Shown: positions 1-7,902 of the stretch, piece after piece
Position numbering within the stretch: position 1 is the stretch's first letter
Layout: the number at the start of each line of letters is the position of its first letter
Source of the DNA: CAYTET01 sp964436975
GTDB lineage: Bacteria; Bacillota_I; Bacilli_A; Erysipelotrichales; Erysipelotrichaceae
Length of the DNA: 44,800 nucleotides
Direction of reading: 5' to 3'
NCBI GenBank assembly: GCA_964436975.1
Contig: CAYTET010000005.1
Coordinates: forward strand, 1 to 44,800
Translations under genes and position numbers: made by a program
The notes under the pieces: model-generated
Database searches by the model: none
What the model was told of the DNA's origin: nothing
Seen by the model: only the letters and a program-made list of their open reading frames with translations

Positions 1-456
1 GCGGGCAATGGCGACACGCTGCTGCTGGCCGCCGGACAGTTCAGAGGGATAGCGCTTGTCAAATTCGGCAATCTGCATTCTCTCCAAAGCACTCTTGACC
101 ATCTTGTTGACTTCTTCGGCCGGCAGTTTCTTGATTTTCAGACCGAAGGCGATATTGTCGTGGACGGTCATATGCGGCCACAGGGCGTAGGACTGGAAGA
201 CCAGGTTGAGATGGCGCTTGGACGGGGCGGCATAGAATGCCTCCTGCGCGTTAACAATAGTTTCGCCATCCATTAAAATGACGCCGTTCTGCGGTTTTTC
301 CAGACCGGAAACCACTCTTAACGTGGTGGTCTTGCCGCAGCCTGACGGGCCCAGCAGAGTCATGAATTCGCCGTCTTCGATGGTCAGATTCAGATCCTTA
401 AGGACATGGTTTTTACCGTAATATTTATCAATATGCTGTAGTTCAATTTTGCTCAT
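1..456 (-). CDS. ABC importer ATP-binding protein, 3' end beyond the window
   Basis: This is the cytoplasmic ATPase that powers the permease encoded just upstream. The first 152 residues are visible. They hold a Walker A motif (GPSGCGKTT, about residues 37-45), a Q-loop (VFQSYALWPHM) and, at the window edge, the ABC signature LSGGQQQRVAIAR. Walker B and the C-terminal regulatory domain lie outside. The sequence resembles the FbpC/PotA group that serves Fe3+, polyamine or 2-aminoethylphosphonate importers, so the substrate cannot be fixed from this fragment. The start ATG lies 42 bases after the permease stop, so the two genes are probably one transcript from the promoter near 2500. A substrate-binding protein would be expected further along this strand. 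Confidence 0.93.
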   Translation of the reverse strand, partial: MSKIELQHIDKYYGKNHVLKDLNLTIEDGEFMTLLGPSGCGKTTTLRVVSGLEKPQNGVILMDGETIVNAQEAFYAAPSKRHLNLVFQSYALWPHMTVHDNIAFGLKIKKLPAEEVNKMVKSALERMQIAEFDKRYPSELSGGQQQRVAIAR

Positions 457-498
457 ATGGATTTATCCGTTTTCCTTTCTTTCTGAGGCTGACACATC

Positions 499-2358
499 TC
501 AGCCGCCCATGCTGTCGGCCAGATCGGCATTGCCGAATTTCTTAGCCAGAGCATAGACGATGAAGATTATCAAAAACATGACGATGGCAACGCAGTTAGA
601 AGCCTGCGGATAGTTGCCGTTGGAATACTCAAACGCCAGATAAGGCAGCGTTCTGGTTGAAGGAGTGACCAGAAGAATGATCAGGTCCAGTTCCTTCATG
701 ATGGAAACGAAGATCAGCATAAAGCCTGACATAAAGCCGCCTTTGGAAAGCGGGAAAACGATTTTGATAAACCGCTTGAAGAAGCCGGCGCCTTCGATAG
801 TAGCCGCCTCTTCCAGTTCGCCGCTGATCTGCATCATATTGGAAGTGCCGGCCCGTGAGGCAAACGGCAGATGCTTGACCACCGAGGTCAGTACCAGCAG
901 GGCAAAGGTCCCGTACAATGACGGAATAATACCGTTGCTCTTGGAGAACATGCTCAGATAAATTCCGCCAAAGGCAACTGAAGGAATCAGATAAGGAATA
1001 AAGACGAGCTGCTCGACAAGTCTGCCGTGGAAAGTTCCGCGGCCCTTAGCGCAGATATAGCCCAGCAACTGGCCGCATACTGTGCCGATGATGGCAGTGC
1101 AGAAGGTTAACTTCAGCGATGTCCAGCAGGCATTCAGGAAATCTGAATTCTTAAAGATGCCCGGCAAACCTTCCATGATATTGGTATTGCCGGAGCCTAT
1201 CCAGTAATACAGGGTGAAGTTAGACAAAGAATAATTGCCTTCCACCATCATGAAGCTGTCTAAGACCAGTATGGCAATCGGCATAAAGATTGCCGTGGCA
1301 AAGAAGACAAACAGAATTGCGGCAATAAAAGGTCTCAGCTTGCCCATTCCAATCAAGGTCGACCGGCCGCCCTTGCCGCCGATGGTGGCATAAGACTTGC
1401 GCGACCCGATGATCTTCTGGTTGACAAACACCGCCAGGGAAGCAATCGCAATCATGACAATAGCCATGGCAAAGGCCGTCTGGGTGTTAAGGGACTTGCT
1501 GTTCTGGTACAGCTGGGTTGACAGCGTGTAGAAACTGGCCTTGCTGCCCAGGATATTGACCACACTGAATGTGCCGATGGCCTTTGAGAAGGTCAGAATA
1601 ACAGCCGACAGCATAGCCGGCGTTACCAGCGGCAGCGTGATTTTACGCAGAATCAAAGCTTTACTGGCACCCTGGATCTCGCCCATTTCCTCAAGTTCGG
1701 AGTTAATGGAAGACAGGGCCGATGAAACCAGCAGATAAGCATAGGCGTAATAGTGCAGCGACAGCACCACTATGATGGCAACCGGACCATACGCCAGCCA
1801 TTCCGGCACCGCTATGCCCAGCGACGCCAGAAAACCCGGTGTCCCGCCGATACGGGCGGTCTTAAACACCGAAATCCAAGCCTGGGCCTTGCACCATGAC
1901 GGAATCATATAGGGAATGATTACGGCCAAAGAGAAGAAACCCTTGCACGGCAGATCCGTCCGGACCATCAGCCAGGCTAATACCGAGCCGATGACGATTG
2001 ATCCGACCGAAACGAAGAAGCCGATCATCAGCGAGTTAAGCAGAGGCTTGACCATCATGTTCCATGACAGCTCACTGGCAAACAGCCGCTTCCAGTAATA
2101 GAAGGTAAACTGACCGGTCACCCCGCCCGGCACGTTCCGCAAGTCACGCTGGGCCAACTCAAAGGTTGTGGCCAGCATATCGACAAGCGGGTAAACGATG
2201 AGATACGTTAGAAGAATAATGGCAATCAGGACAATGATGTTATAAGGATTAGTAAAAAAGTCTTTCAATTTGTTCTTGACGCGCTTTTTTCTGGTATCTT
2301 TATCCAGTTCATCTAAGCGCTTTCTTTTTGTGCTTTTATCCTTACTGATCTGAGTCAT
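499..2358 (-). CDS. ABC importer permease, two fused membrane domains (Fe3+/polyamine/phosphonate type)
   Basis: A 619-residue inner-membrane permease with two binding-protein-dependent transport domains in one chain, as in the FbpB/AfuB group. Both halves carry the EAA loop that docks the ATPase: about residues 220-240 (GEIQGASKALILRKITLPL) and again near residue 525 (ATIEGAGFFKRFIKIVFPL). A basic, lysine-rich N-terminal tail precedes the first helix. I chose the start at 2358 (MTQISKDK) because GGAGG sits at 2368-2372 with suitable spacing; an upstream in-frame ATG at 2397 has no such site. It is first in an operon with the ATPase. The promoter at 2494-2523 carries cre/LacI-like operators, suggesting catabolite or sugar-linked control, which is unusual for a pure iron importer and leaves organic phosphonate or a polyamine open. 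Confidence 0.9.
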   Translation of the reverse strand: MTQISKDKSTKRKRLDELDKDTRKKRVKNKLKDFFTNPYNIIVLIAIILLTYLIVYPLVDMLATTFELAQRDLRNVPGGVTGQFTFYYWKRLFASELSWNMMVKPLLNSLMIGFFVSVGSIVIGSVLAWLMVRTDLPCKGFFSLAVIIPYMIPSWCKAQAWISVFKTARIGGTPGFLASLGIAVPEWLAYGPVAIIVVLSLHYYAYAYLLVSSALSSINSELEEMGEIQGASKALILRKITLPLVTPAMLSAVILTFSKAIGTFSVVNILGSKASFYTLSTQLYQNSKSLNTQTAFAMAIVMIAIASLAVFVNQKIIGSRKSYATIGGKGGRSTLIGMGKLRPFIAAILFVFFATAIFMPIAILVLDSFMMVEGNYSLSNFTLYYWIGSGNTNIMEGLPGIFKNSDFLNACWTSLKLTFCTAIIGTVCGQLLGYICAKGRGTFHGRLVEQLVFIPYLIPSVAFGGIYLSMFSKSNGIIPSLYGTFALLVLTSVVKHLPFASRAGTSNMMQISGELEEAATIEGAGFFKRFIKIVFPLSKGGFMSGFMLIFVSIMKELDLIILLVTPSTRTLPYLAFEYSNGNYPQASNCVAIVMFLIIFIVYALAKKFGNADLADSMGG

Positions 2359-2469
2359 TACAGACTTCCTCCCTTCCTTTATTTGTATATCATGCATTTA
2401 TGCCGTCGTGGGGCGGTAAACGCTTATTTTTCTTTTTTCAGATGGTATTTGAGTGGCCGCTTAATTCTA

Positions 2470-2483
2470 TGCAAACGTTTGTA
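2470..2483. promoter_or_regulatory. Second LacI-family operator at the transcription start
   Basis: TGCAAACGTTTGTA has a perfect 10-base palindromic core (CAAACGTTTG, 2472-2481) centred on CG, the hallmark of LacI-family operators. It lies just downstream of the -10 box, overlapping the predicted start. It fits the CcpA consensus less well than the upstream site and may belong to a dedicated regulator. Confidence 0.5.
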
Positions 2484-2493
2484 ACATTGAATA

Positions 2494-2523
2494 ATTATAT
2501 TATCAGTGTAAGCGCTTTGTCAA
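2494..2523 (-). promoter_or_regulatory. Sigma-A promoter of the ABC importer operon
   Basis: On the minus strand a perfect -35 TTGACA (2523-2518) is followed after 18 bases by a perfect -10 TATAAT (2499-2494). The predicted start is near 2487, about 130 bases before the permease ATG, leaving a long untranslated leader in which I see no known riboswitch. Confidence 0.85.
2507..2520. promoter_or_regulatory. cre-like operator between -35 and -10
   Basis: TGTAAGCGCTTTGT matches the Bacillota CcpA site TGWAARCGYTWNCW at 13 of 14 positions and fills the spacer of the ABC importer promoter. CcpA or another LacI-family repressor bound here would block RNA polymerase. Confidence 0.65.
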
Positions 2524-2708
2524 CGAATAATTCACATATGATAAAAATTTGTGCACTTTGCGCAAAAATGTGTCAATGGATGCAATACGGACTTTAGCGG
2601 CCGCCCGGGCCTTTTTCGGCCGGATGGAAAGCTGCTTGAAGCACAGCCGCAACAGAAATATGACCGATTACTACAGCCGGAGCGTATTGCCGTTATGCGG
2701 CAGGCAAA

Positions 2709-2719
2709 TATGCTATAAT
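2709..2719 (+). promoter_or_regulatory. Extended -10 promoter, leaderless arrangement
   Basis: TATGCTATAAT is a consensus extended -10 (TGnTATAAT). The ATG at 2729 begins 9 bases after it, so transcription should start within about 3 bases of the start codon, with no room for a Shine-Dalgarno site. The identical 11-mer serves deoD at 21075-21085. Confidence 0.6.
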
Positions 2720-2728
2720 CAATTCACG

Positions 2729-4402
2729 ATGAAACAGAACCTGCGGGATATCGGGCTGAATGCTGTCGGCTACCGGCGGCTCAGTGCTCTGGCCAAACTG
2801 CCAGCTGATTTTTCTGAAGACTATCTTTCCAGCCTGCCGATTGGCAAACAGAACAGAATCGAGGCCATTTTAAACCGCCTGCTTCCATTTCTGCCAGCAG
2901 CCAGTGTCCAGGCTATCGGCAGCCGGCCGACCTTGTTCCGCAAGGCCGACTATCTGCGCTATCAGAACACTCTCTTTCTAAAAGAAGAAAAGAAGCTGGA
3001 CGGCCAGACCGCCCAGACTCTTAAAAAAATACCTGCTGAAACAGCCCGGCTGCTTAATGAACTGGCGACCCGGCCGGCAGTCCTGCAACTGCTGAAAGAT
3101 GATGATGATTATATATTATGCTCAAATGAATACTACAGTTTCTGCCGCCAGTTTGTCGCGGCCAGTCCAACTGTCAAAGGACAGAGCCAGTCCCTGCCGA
3201 TAAGCGCTTTTTATCTTGGCAAAAAAGACCAGGTCTATAAGCTGACGGTTATCCAGCAGCAGGAATCAATACCGGCTTTTAACTGCGTCGAACTGACCTT
3301 TACGAAAATGGCGGTCCGGACAGCCCTGTTTGATTACACCAGCCAGCTGGTCTTGACAGCTGAACCTTACCGGCTCTATCCGCTTGTCAGCAAGGCCTTT
3401 GGCCAGCTGCAGGCAAAATATAATTATGATCCTTCTTCCGCCAGTCCGGCTGAAACGGCCCTGCTGCCGCTGCGCGCGCTGACTGATCTGCTTAATGTCA
3501 GTCAGGCTTCCTATCATTACGATGACCGGCAGAAGGCTTTTCTGGCCGGTTTGATTCCGGCTTATCTGCAGCCGGCTTTTGATCTTTGCCAGACGGCAGC
3601 CGGCAACACTTACGCCCAGCGTCTGAAACAGCTTCTGCTGACCGGCCGGGCCAATGCTTTCTGGGCCGGAATATGGCTGCAACTGACCAAAGCGGCCAGT
3701 TCGTATGCCCCGGTCTGGTCACTTTATGACAGCAACCGGCGGCTGGCCGGCCTTAACCAGCTGGTGGACCGGAAGATGAACGAAGCCGGCTATACCGGTT
3801 CATTTGGCGATTACCACAATCCGGTCAGCGGAGCCAGTCTGCACTGCCAGTGGCATTATCAGAATTTCCGCTTTACCCTGTGCGCCTGCTCATCGGTCTG
3901 TGAAACGGCGGCGCCGGATAATATTCCGCCTTACTTATCCGCACTGGCCGACAGCAGCGGCAAAGCCCTTTTTGAAACCGGCGGCAGCCCCGACTACAGC
4001 CCGGCTCAGCTGGATGATCCCGGCAATGAGGCAGCGCTGCTGGCTTTTCTGGATGAACTGCTGCTTAAAAAACCCGTCAGTTTTGAACCGGAAGAAGACT
4101 GGCTGACCGTTTTCTTAAGAAAACACGATATAACAACCGGCCTTACTTTTTCCAATCTGATGTCCTGCCTTATTTATGCCCTGGCGGCTGCTATTTTCAT
4201 TACCTGCTTTGCCAGTGTGTTCATACCCTTCTATACCGCTCTTTTCACCAACTCCCTGTTTCTGGGGCTGCGCTGCATCAAGTATTTCCCGGTGCTGCCC
4301 CTGTTAAAATGGTGCTTTGTCGGCGGACTGATTGTTCTGGTCGGTCTGCTGGTCTACCAGACTTACTTCCGCTCGGCTGAATCAAAACAGCTTCAGTCAT
4401 AA
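2729..4402 (+). CDS. Unrecognised protein with C-terminal membrane hairpin
   Basis: A 557-residue protein I cannot assign. About residues 1-465 form a long soluble region rich in Leu, Ala and Gln, with Cys-containing patches near residue 395 (LCACSSVCE). Two hydrophobic segments follow, about residues 475-515 and 530-550, ending in a short basic tail, so it is probably tail-anchored with the large domain in the cytoplasm. No signal peptide, Walker motif or known catalytic motif is visible. I start it at 2729 (MKQNLRD) because of the extended -10 immediately before it. An in-frame extension to 2549 would run upstream of the promoter and has no ribosome site. It is monocistronic, closed by the terminator at 4404. 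Confidence 0.7.
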   Translation: MKQNLRDIGLNAVGYRRLSALAKLPADFSEDYLSSLPIGKQNRIEAILNRLLPFLPAASVQAIGSRPTLFRKADYLRYQNTLFLKEEKKLDGQTAQTLKKIPAETARLLNELATRPAVLQLLKDDDDYILCSNEYYSFCRQFVAASPTVKGQSQSLPISAFYLGKKDQVYKLTVIQQQESIPAFNCVELTFTKMAVRTALFDYTSQLVLTAEPYRLYPLVSKAFGQLQAKYNYDPSSASPAETALLPLRALTDLLNVSQASYHYDDRQKAFLAGLIPAYLQPAFDLCQTAAGNTYAQRLKQLLLTGRANAFWAGIWLQLTKAASSYAPVWSLYDSNRRLAGLNQLVDRKMNEAGYTGSFGDYHNPVSGASLHCQWHYQNFRFTLCACSSVCETAAPDNIPPYLSALADSSGKALFETGGSPDYSPAQLDDPGNEAALLAFLDELLLKKPVSFEPEEDWLTVFLRKHDITTGLTFSNLMSCLIYALAAAIFITCFASVFIPFYTALFTNSLFLGLRCIKYFPVLPLLKWCFVGGLIVLVGLLVYQTYFRSAESKQLQS

Positions 4403-4403
4403 G

Positions 4404-4426
4404 AAAAAGCGCATTGCGCTTTTTTT
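4404..4426 (+). terminator. Intrinsic terminator after the 557-residue gene
   Basis: AGCGC-att-GCGCT hairpin flanked by A5 and T7 runs, starting two bases after the stop codon. The flanking tracts mean it could also act on the leftward transcript that ends at 4445. Confidence 0.85.
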
Positions 4427-4444
4427 GACGGCCGGGCCGCTGCT

Positions 4445-4669
4445 TCAGGCCGTCTTGTGAACTGCCGAGATAAAGCGGTAGCCGGTCTGATCAATAGTCT
4501 TTTGCAGCCGGTCATCGCTGATATCGGCTTTTGATATGATAACGGCCTGCCCTCTGGACCATGATGCCTTAACCCTGACGCCATCAAAACCCTGCCGGAT
4601 GACATCGGCAATATGGCTCTGGCACATCCCGCACATCATGCCATCAATTTTAACTGTTATCTTCATCAT
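4445..4669 (-). CDS. Heavy-metal-associated (HMA) domain protein, CopZ-like
   Basis: A 74-residue single-domain protein of the HMA fold. The N-terminus has the metal-binding loop GMMCGMC (residues 10-16, the GMxCxxC pattern), followed by beta-alpha-beta elements ending in TGYRF. Family members bind Cu(I) or similar soft metals and pass them to ATPases; here the setting is an iron-uptake locus, so the metal is uncertain. Its start overlaps the end of the upstream DtxR-family gene by 20 bases and has no clear ribosome site, which points to translational coupling. A second ATG one codon in could be the true start. Confidence 0.85.
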   Translation of the reverse strand: MMKITVKIDGMMCGMCQSHIADVIRQGFDGVRVKASWSRGQAVIISKADISDDRLQKTIDQTGYRFISAVHKTA

Positions 4670-5066
4670 TGTTCAACTGGCCTTTTTCCCGGTCAGTCAG
4701 CCGGACGGTAACTTCGGCCAGACGGTCGACGGGAATCTGGGCCAGTACGGCCCCTGCAGTCCGCTGGCAGATTCGGTCTGGCAGCTGCAGACTGTGGGCA
4801 AACTGCCGGGTCAGCAGATGGCAGCAGGCCGCATAGCAGCCGGCACTTTGCCGGCCGGCGGCCGTCAGATGGACGGTGCCGTAGCGGACCATTTCAAGAT
4901 AGCCCTTTTCGCAGAGGGCTTTTATCAAGGCGTGAACGCTGGGCTTGGTAATTCCCAAGGCCAAAGCGGCATCAACGCTGCGCACTCCGCCATCATTTCG
5001 GTCCAGCCGGCTGATGGCATGCAGACAGCGGATGGCGGCGGCTGATAAGCACTCTTCTTTCTCCAT
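4650..5066 (-). CDS. DtxR/MntR-family metal-dependent regulator (short form)
   Basis: A 138-residue transcription factor. Residues 28-75 form the winged helix (VRSVDAALALGITKPSVHAL, then ALCEKGYLEMVRYGTVHLTAAG), closely matching the DNA-binding domain of DtxR/MntR repressors. The C-terminal part carries several Cys and His residues and looks like a reduced metal-binding and dimerisation domain; no SH3-like domain is present. It has a good ribosome site (AGGAGG at 5075-5080). The gene follows the feo operon terminator with no space for a promoter of its own, so it is probably expressed by readthrough from feo. A natural target is the set of GGTTAG dyads around feoA and feoB. Confidence 0.85.
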   Translation of the reverse strand: MEKEECLSAAAIRCLHAISRLDRNDGGVRSVDAALALGITKPSVHALIKALCEKGYLEMVRYGTVHLTAAGRQSAGCYAACCHLLTRQFAHSLQLPDRICQRTAGAVLAQIPVDRLAEVTVRLTDREKGQLNNDEDNS

Positions 5067-5081
5067 TAATCTAACCTCCTG

Positions 5082-5122
5082 AAAAAACAGGGAAGCCGGT
5101 ATATCAGTGCCGCCTTCCCTGC
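5082..5122 (-). terminator. Terminator between the feo operon and the regulator gene
   Basis: On the minus strand CAGGGAAG pairs with CTTCCCTG around a longer loop and is followed by T6. The T run is separated by one base from the AGGAGG ribosome site of the regulator gene, so read-through rather than a new promoter must supply that gene. Confidence 0.8.
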
Positions 5123-5125
5123 CAA

Positions 5126-5308
5126 TTATCGATGCTTATGACAATATGCACCCATGGGGCAGTGAAGACAGTGGGCATTGCAGGCCAATTTTCCCTTCTG
5201 CCGGTCTTTGACCATGCCGATGATGATGGCGGCCACAATAAGCAGCAGAACCAGACTGACTAACAGCGTACCTTTATTCTCTGATAACCACACCAGCATT
5301 TCACTCAC
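5126..5308 (-). CDS. FeoB-associated Cys-rich membrane protein
   Basis: A 60-residue protein with one membrane helix (about residues 14-33, LLVSLVLLLIVAAIIIGMV) and a C-terminal cysteine and histidine cluster, CNAHCLHCPMGAYCHKHR. This is the architecture of the small FeoB-associated family encoded directly after feoB in many Bacillota; a role in Fe2+ handling or FeoB assembly is assumed but not established. It starts 12 bases after the feoB stop and is the last gene before the terminator at 5082-5122. Confidence 0.9.
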   Translation of the reverse strand: MSEMLVWLSENKGTLLVSLVLLLIVAAIIIGMVKDRQKGKLACNAHCLHCPMGAYCHKHR

Positions 5309-5320
5309 TCCCTTTCTTTC

Positions 5321-7828
5321 TCAGCTGACTTTAACCTGAGCCGTCAGCTTGGTTGCTTCCTTGTAAGGCTTAAACAGCATATAAATCATCCCGGCCAGCA
5401 GGATTACCGCCGCCGTCAGGCCGATGGCCTCCGGATGGCCGGCAAACAGATTGCCGAACTGGTTGATCATCAGTGAAATCACATAGGCAAACCCGCACTG
5501 GTAGCCAATCGCAAACCAGGTCCACTTTGGATTGTTCATTTCCCTTCTGATGGCGCCGATAGCCGCAAAGCAGGGGGCACACAGCAGATTGAAAACCAGG
5601 AAAGAATAACCGGTGATGTGGGTAAAGACAGAAGCCAGGGTATGGTAGACATTGCCGGAGGCGCCATACAGAATGCCCATGGTGCCGACAATGTTCTCCT
5701 TGGCAACCAGTCCGGTCAGTGAAGCCACGGCCGCCTGCCAGCTGCCCCAGCCCAGCGGAATGAAGATCCAGGCAATGGCATTGCCGAATCCGGCCAGCAG
5801 GGAATAATCGATTTCACTTTCCGCCAGCATCCGGAAACTGCCGTTGACAAAGCCGAAGTAAGTTGTAAACCAGACCACTATTGTTGACAGCAGAATGATT
5901 GTCCCGGCCTTTTTGATGAAGCTGTATCCGCGCTCCCACATGGAACGGAGCACATTCCTGACTGTAGGCCAGTGGTATGCCGGCAGTTCCATGACAAAGG
6001 GCGCCGGCTCGCCCGCAAACATCTTGGTTTTCTTCAGCATGATGCCGGAAATGACGATGGCCGCCATGCCGATGAAGTAGGCCGAAGTTGCCACCAGCGC
6101 CGAGCCGCCGAAAATAGCTCCGGCAATCATGGAGATAAACGGCACCTTGGCTCTGCAGGGAATAAACGTTGTCGTCATAATCGTCATCCGCCGGTCCCGT
6201 TCATTTTCAATGGTGCGGGAGGCCATGATCCCCGGCACGCCGCAGCCGACGCCGATCAGCATCGGAATAAAGCTTTTGCCGGAAAGGCCGAACTTGCGGA
6301 AGACCCGGTCCAGAACAAACGCAATGCGGGCCATATAGCCGCAGCCTTCCAGAAAAGCCAGCAGCAGAAACAGCACCAACATCTGGGGCACAAATCCTAA
6401 AACGGCACCGACGCCGGCAACTATGCCGTCATTGATCAGACCGGCCAGCCAGGGCGCGGCGTTTACGGCTGTCAGCAGATTGCCGACCAATACCGGAATG
6501 CCGGGGACCCAAATACCATAAGTGGAAGTATCAGGCGCTCCGTAAGCGGATTTGTATACCGTATTCAGATAGGCGCTGACGGCGGCCTGCAGATCAGCTT
6601 TTTTGGTATCGCTGACCACGGTAACGGCCAGGGTATCCTCATCTTCAACTTCATAGCTGACACTGGCATCCGCCGGCGTCAGAACGACCAGCTGCTGCAG
6701 CGCCTGCTGGGCAGCGGCCGGATCATAACTGTCAGAATTGATATCGACGGCGGCGACGATTTCATCATTGCCGTATTCCACCGCAAAAGCGCTGATAATC
6801 TGATCTGAATCACCATAGGCTTCAGAAGCCTGATTATAACTGGCTGTGCCAATGCCGAACAGGTGCCAGCCATCCCCGAACAGACCGTCATTGGTCCAGT
6901 CGGTTGCGGCAGCGCCGACACTGACCATGGCGATGTAATAGACCAGAAACATCACCAAGGCAAATATCGGCAGACCCAGCCAGCGGTTGGTAACCACCCT
7001 GTCGATCTTATCGGATGCCGACAGCTGGCCGGCCGCTTTCTTCTTATAGCTGCCTTTCAGAATTTGAGCAATGTACAGATAGCGTTCATTGGTTATAATG
7101 CTTTCGGCATCATCATCCAATTCTTTTTCTGCCGCTTTGATATCCTCTTCAATATGCTGCTTAACCTGGCTGGCAATATGCAGCTGGGCAGTGACTTTAT
7201 CATCCCGTTCAAAAATCTTAATGGCATACCAACGCTGCTGCTGGAGATCGATATCGTTGAGAGCCGCCTCTTCAATATGGGCCAGAGCATGTTCAACGAC
7301 GCCGGAAAAGGTATGCATCGGAACCGTCTTGGTGGCGGCCGCCGCCGCTATGGCAGCTTCTGCCGCAGCCATGACGCCATCACCCTTCAGGGCTGATATT
7401 TCAACAATCTGGCAGCCTAACTGCCGGCTGAGTTCGCTGACGTTGATTTTATCGCCGGCTTTTTTCACTTCATCCATCATATTGATGGCAATGACCACCG
7501 GAATGCCCAGTTCGGTCAGCTGGGTCGTCAGATACAGATTGCGCTCCAGATTGGTGCCGTCGACGATATTCAGAATGGCATCCGGACGCTGGCCGATCAG
7601 GTAATTGCGGGCGACTACCTCTTCCAGGGTATACGGTGAAAGCGAGTAGATGCCCGGCAGATCCGTGATAATCACGCCTTCGTGTTTAATCAGCCGGCCT
7701 TCCTTCTTCTCCACCGTGACACCAGGCCAGTTGCCGACGAACTGGTTGGAACCCGTCAGAGCATTGAACAGGGTCGTCTTGCCGCTGTTGGGATTGCCCG
7801 CCAGGGCAATTCTTATCTCTTCAGTCAT
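5321..7828 (-). CDS. feoB: Ferrous iron transporter FeoB
   Basis: An 835-residue Fe2+ transporter. The N-terminal G domain has G1 GNPNSGKT (11-18), G3 DLPG (56-59) and G4 NMMDE (116-120), followed by a helical spacer and the membrane core. The two Gate motifs are present: GVGCGVPGIMASRTIENERD with TTTFIPCRAKVP in the first, and NLLCAPCFAAIGAIRREM in the second. A domain of roughly 110 residues is inserted in the extracytoplasmic loop after the first helix. The start has a good site (AAAGGAG). The gene follows feoA, but a terminator-like hairpin and a GGTTAG dyad lie between them, so feoB may be attenuated or have separate control. Confidence 0.97.
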   Translation of the reverse strand: MTEEIRIALAGNPNSGKTTLFNALTGSNQFVGNWPGVTVEKKEGRLIKHEGVIITDLPGIYSLSPYTLEEVVARNYLIGQRPDAILNIVDGTNLERNLYLTTQLTELGIPVVIAINMMDEVKKAGDKINVSELSRQLGCQIVEISALKGDGVMAAAEAAIAAAAATKTVPMHTFSGVVEHALAHIEEAALNDIDLQQQRWYAIKIFERDDKVTAQLHIASQVKQHIEEDIKAAEKELDDDAESIITNERYLYIAQILKGSYKKKAAGQLSASDKIDRVVTNRWLGLPIFALVMFLVYYIAMVSVGAAATDWTNDGLFGDGWHLFGIGTASYNQASEAYGDSDQIISAFAVEYGNDEIVAAVDINSDSYDPAAAQQALQQLVVLTPADASVSYEVEDEDTLAVTVVSDTKKADLQAAVSAYLNTVYKSAYGAPDTSTYGIWVPGIPVLVGNLLTAVNAAPWLAGLINDGIVAGVGAVLGFVPQMLVLFLLLAFLEGCGYMARIAFVLDRVFRKFGLSGKSFIPMLIGVGCGVPGIMASRTIENERDRRMTIMTTTFIPCRAKVPFISMIAGAIFGGSALVATSAYFIGMAAIVISGIMLKKTKMFAGEPAPFVMELPAYHWPTVRNVLRSMWERGYSFIKKAGTIILLSTIVVWFTTYFGFVNGSFRMLAESEIDYSLLAGFGNAIAWIFIPLGWGSWQAAVASLTGLVAKENIVGTMGILYGASGNVYHTLASVFTHITGYSFLVFNLLCAPCFAAIGAIRREMNNPKWTWFAIGYQCGFAYVISLMINQFGNLFAGHPEAIGLTAAVILLAGMIYMLFKPYKEATKLTAQVKVS

Positions 7829-7844
7829 TTTTCCTCTCCTTTGA

Positions 7845-7862
7845 GGTTAGTTGTAACTAACC
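7845..7862. promoter_or_regulatory. DtxR-type operator dyad upstream of feoB
   Basis: GGTTAGTT-gt-AACTAACC, an 18-base dyad with perfect 8-base arms, ending 17 bases before the feoB ATG. The arms match the half-sites near feoA and resemble the DtxR/IdeR GGTTAG...CTAACC pattern. I see no convincing -10 box here, so an action at the RNA level is also possible. Confidence 0.6.
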
Positions 7863-7871
7863 ATCTGTTCT

Positions 7872-7894
7872 AAAAAAACGGGGTCTTCCCCCCC
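7872..7894 (-). terminator. Terminator-like hairpin between feoA and feoB
   Basis: On the minus strand a G7 run, AAGA loop, CCCC, then G and T7, starting a few bases after the feoA stop. The stem is only 4-5 G:C pairs, so it may attenuate rather than stop transcription. Confidence 0.5.
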
Positions 7895-7902
7895 TGCCTT
7901 AA

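Larger units (their letters stand above)
2359..2728. other. Divergent intergenic region
   Basis: About 370 bases between the leftward importer operon and the rightward gene at 2729. It holds the importer promoter, the two LacI-type operators and the extended -10 of the rightward gene. The stretch 2580-2700 stays open in the rightward frame, but no ribosome site supports an earlier start. Confidence 0.6.

Noticed and set aside
2549..2728. N-terminal extension of the 557-residue protein
   Set aside because: No ribosome site, crosses the promoter element at 2709-2719, and the encoded stretch looks like non-coding sequence.
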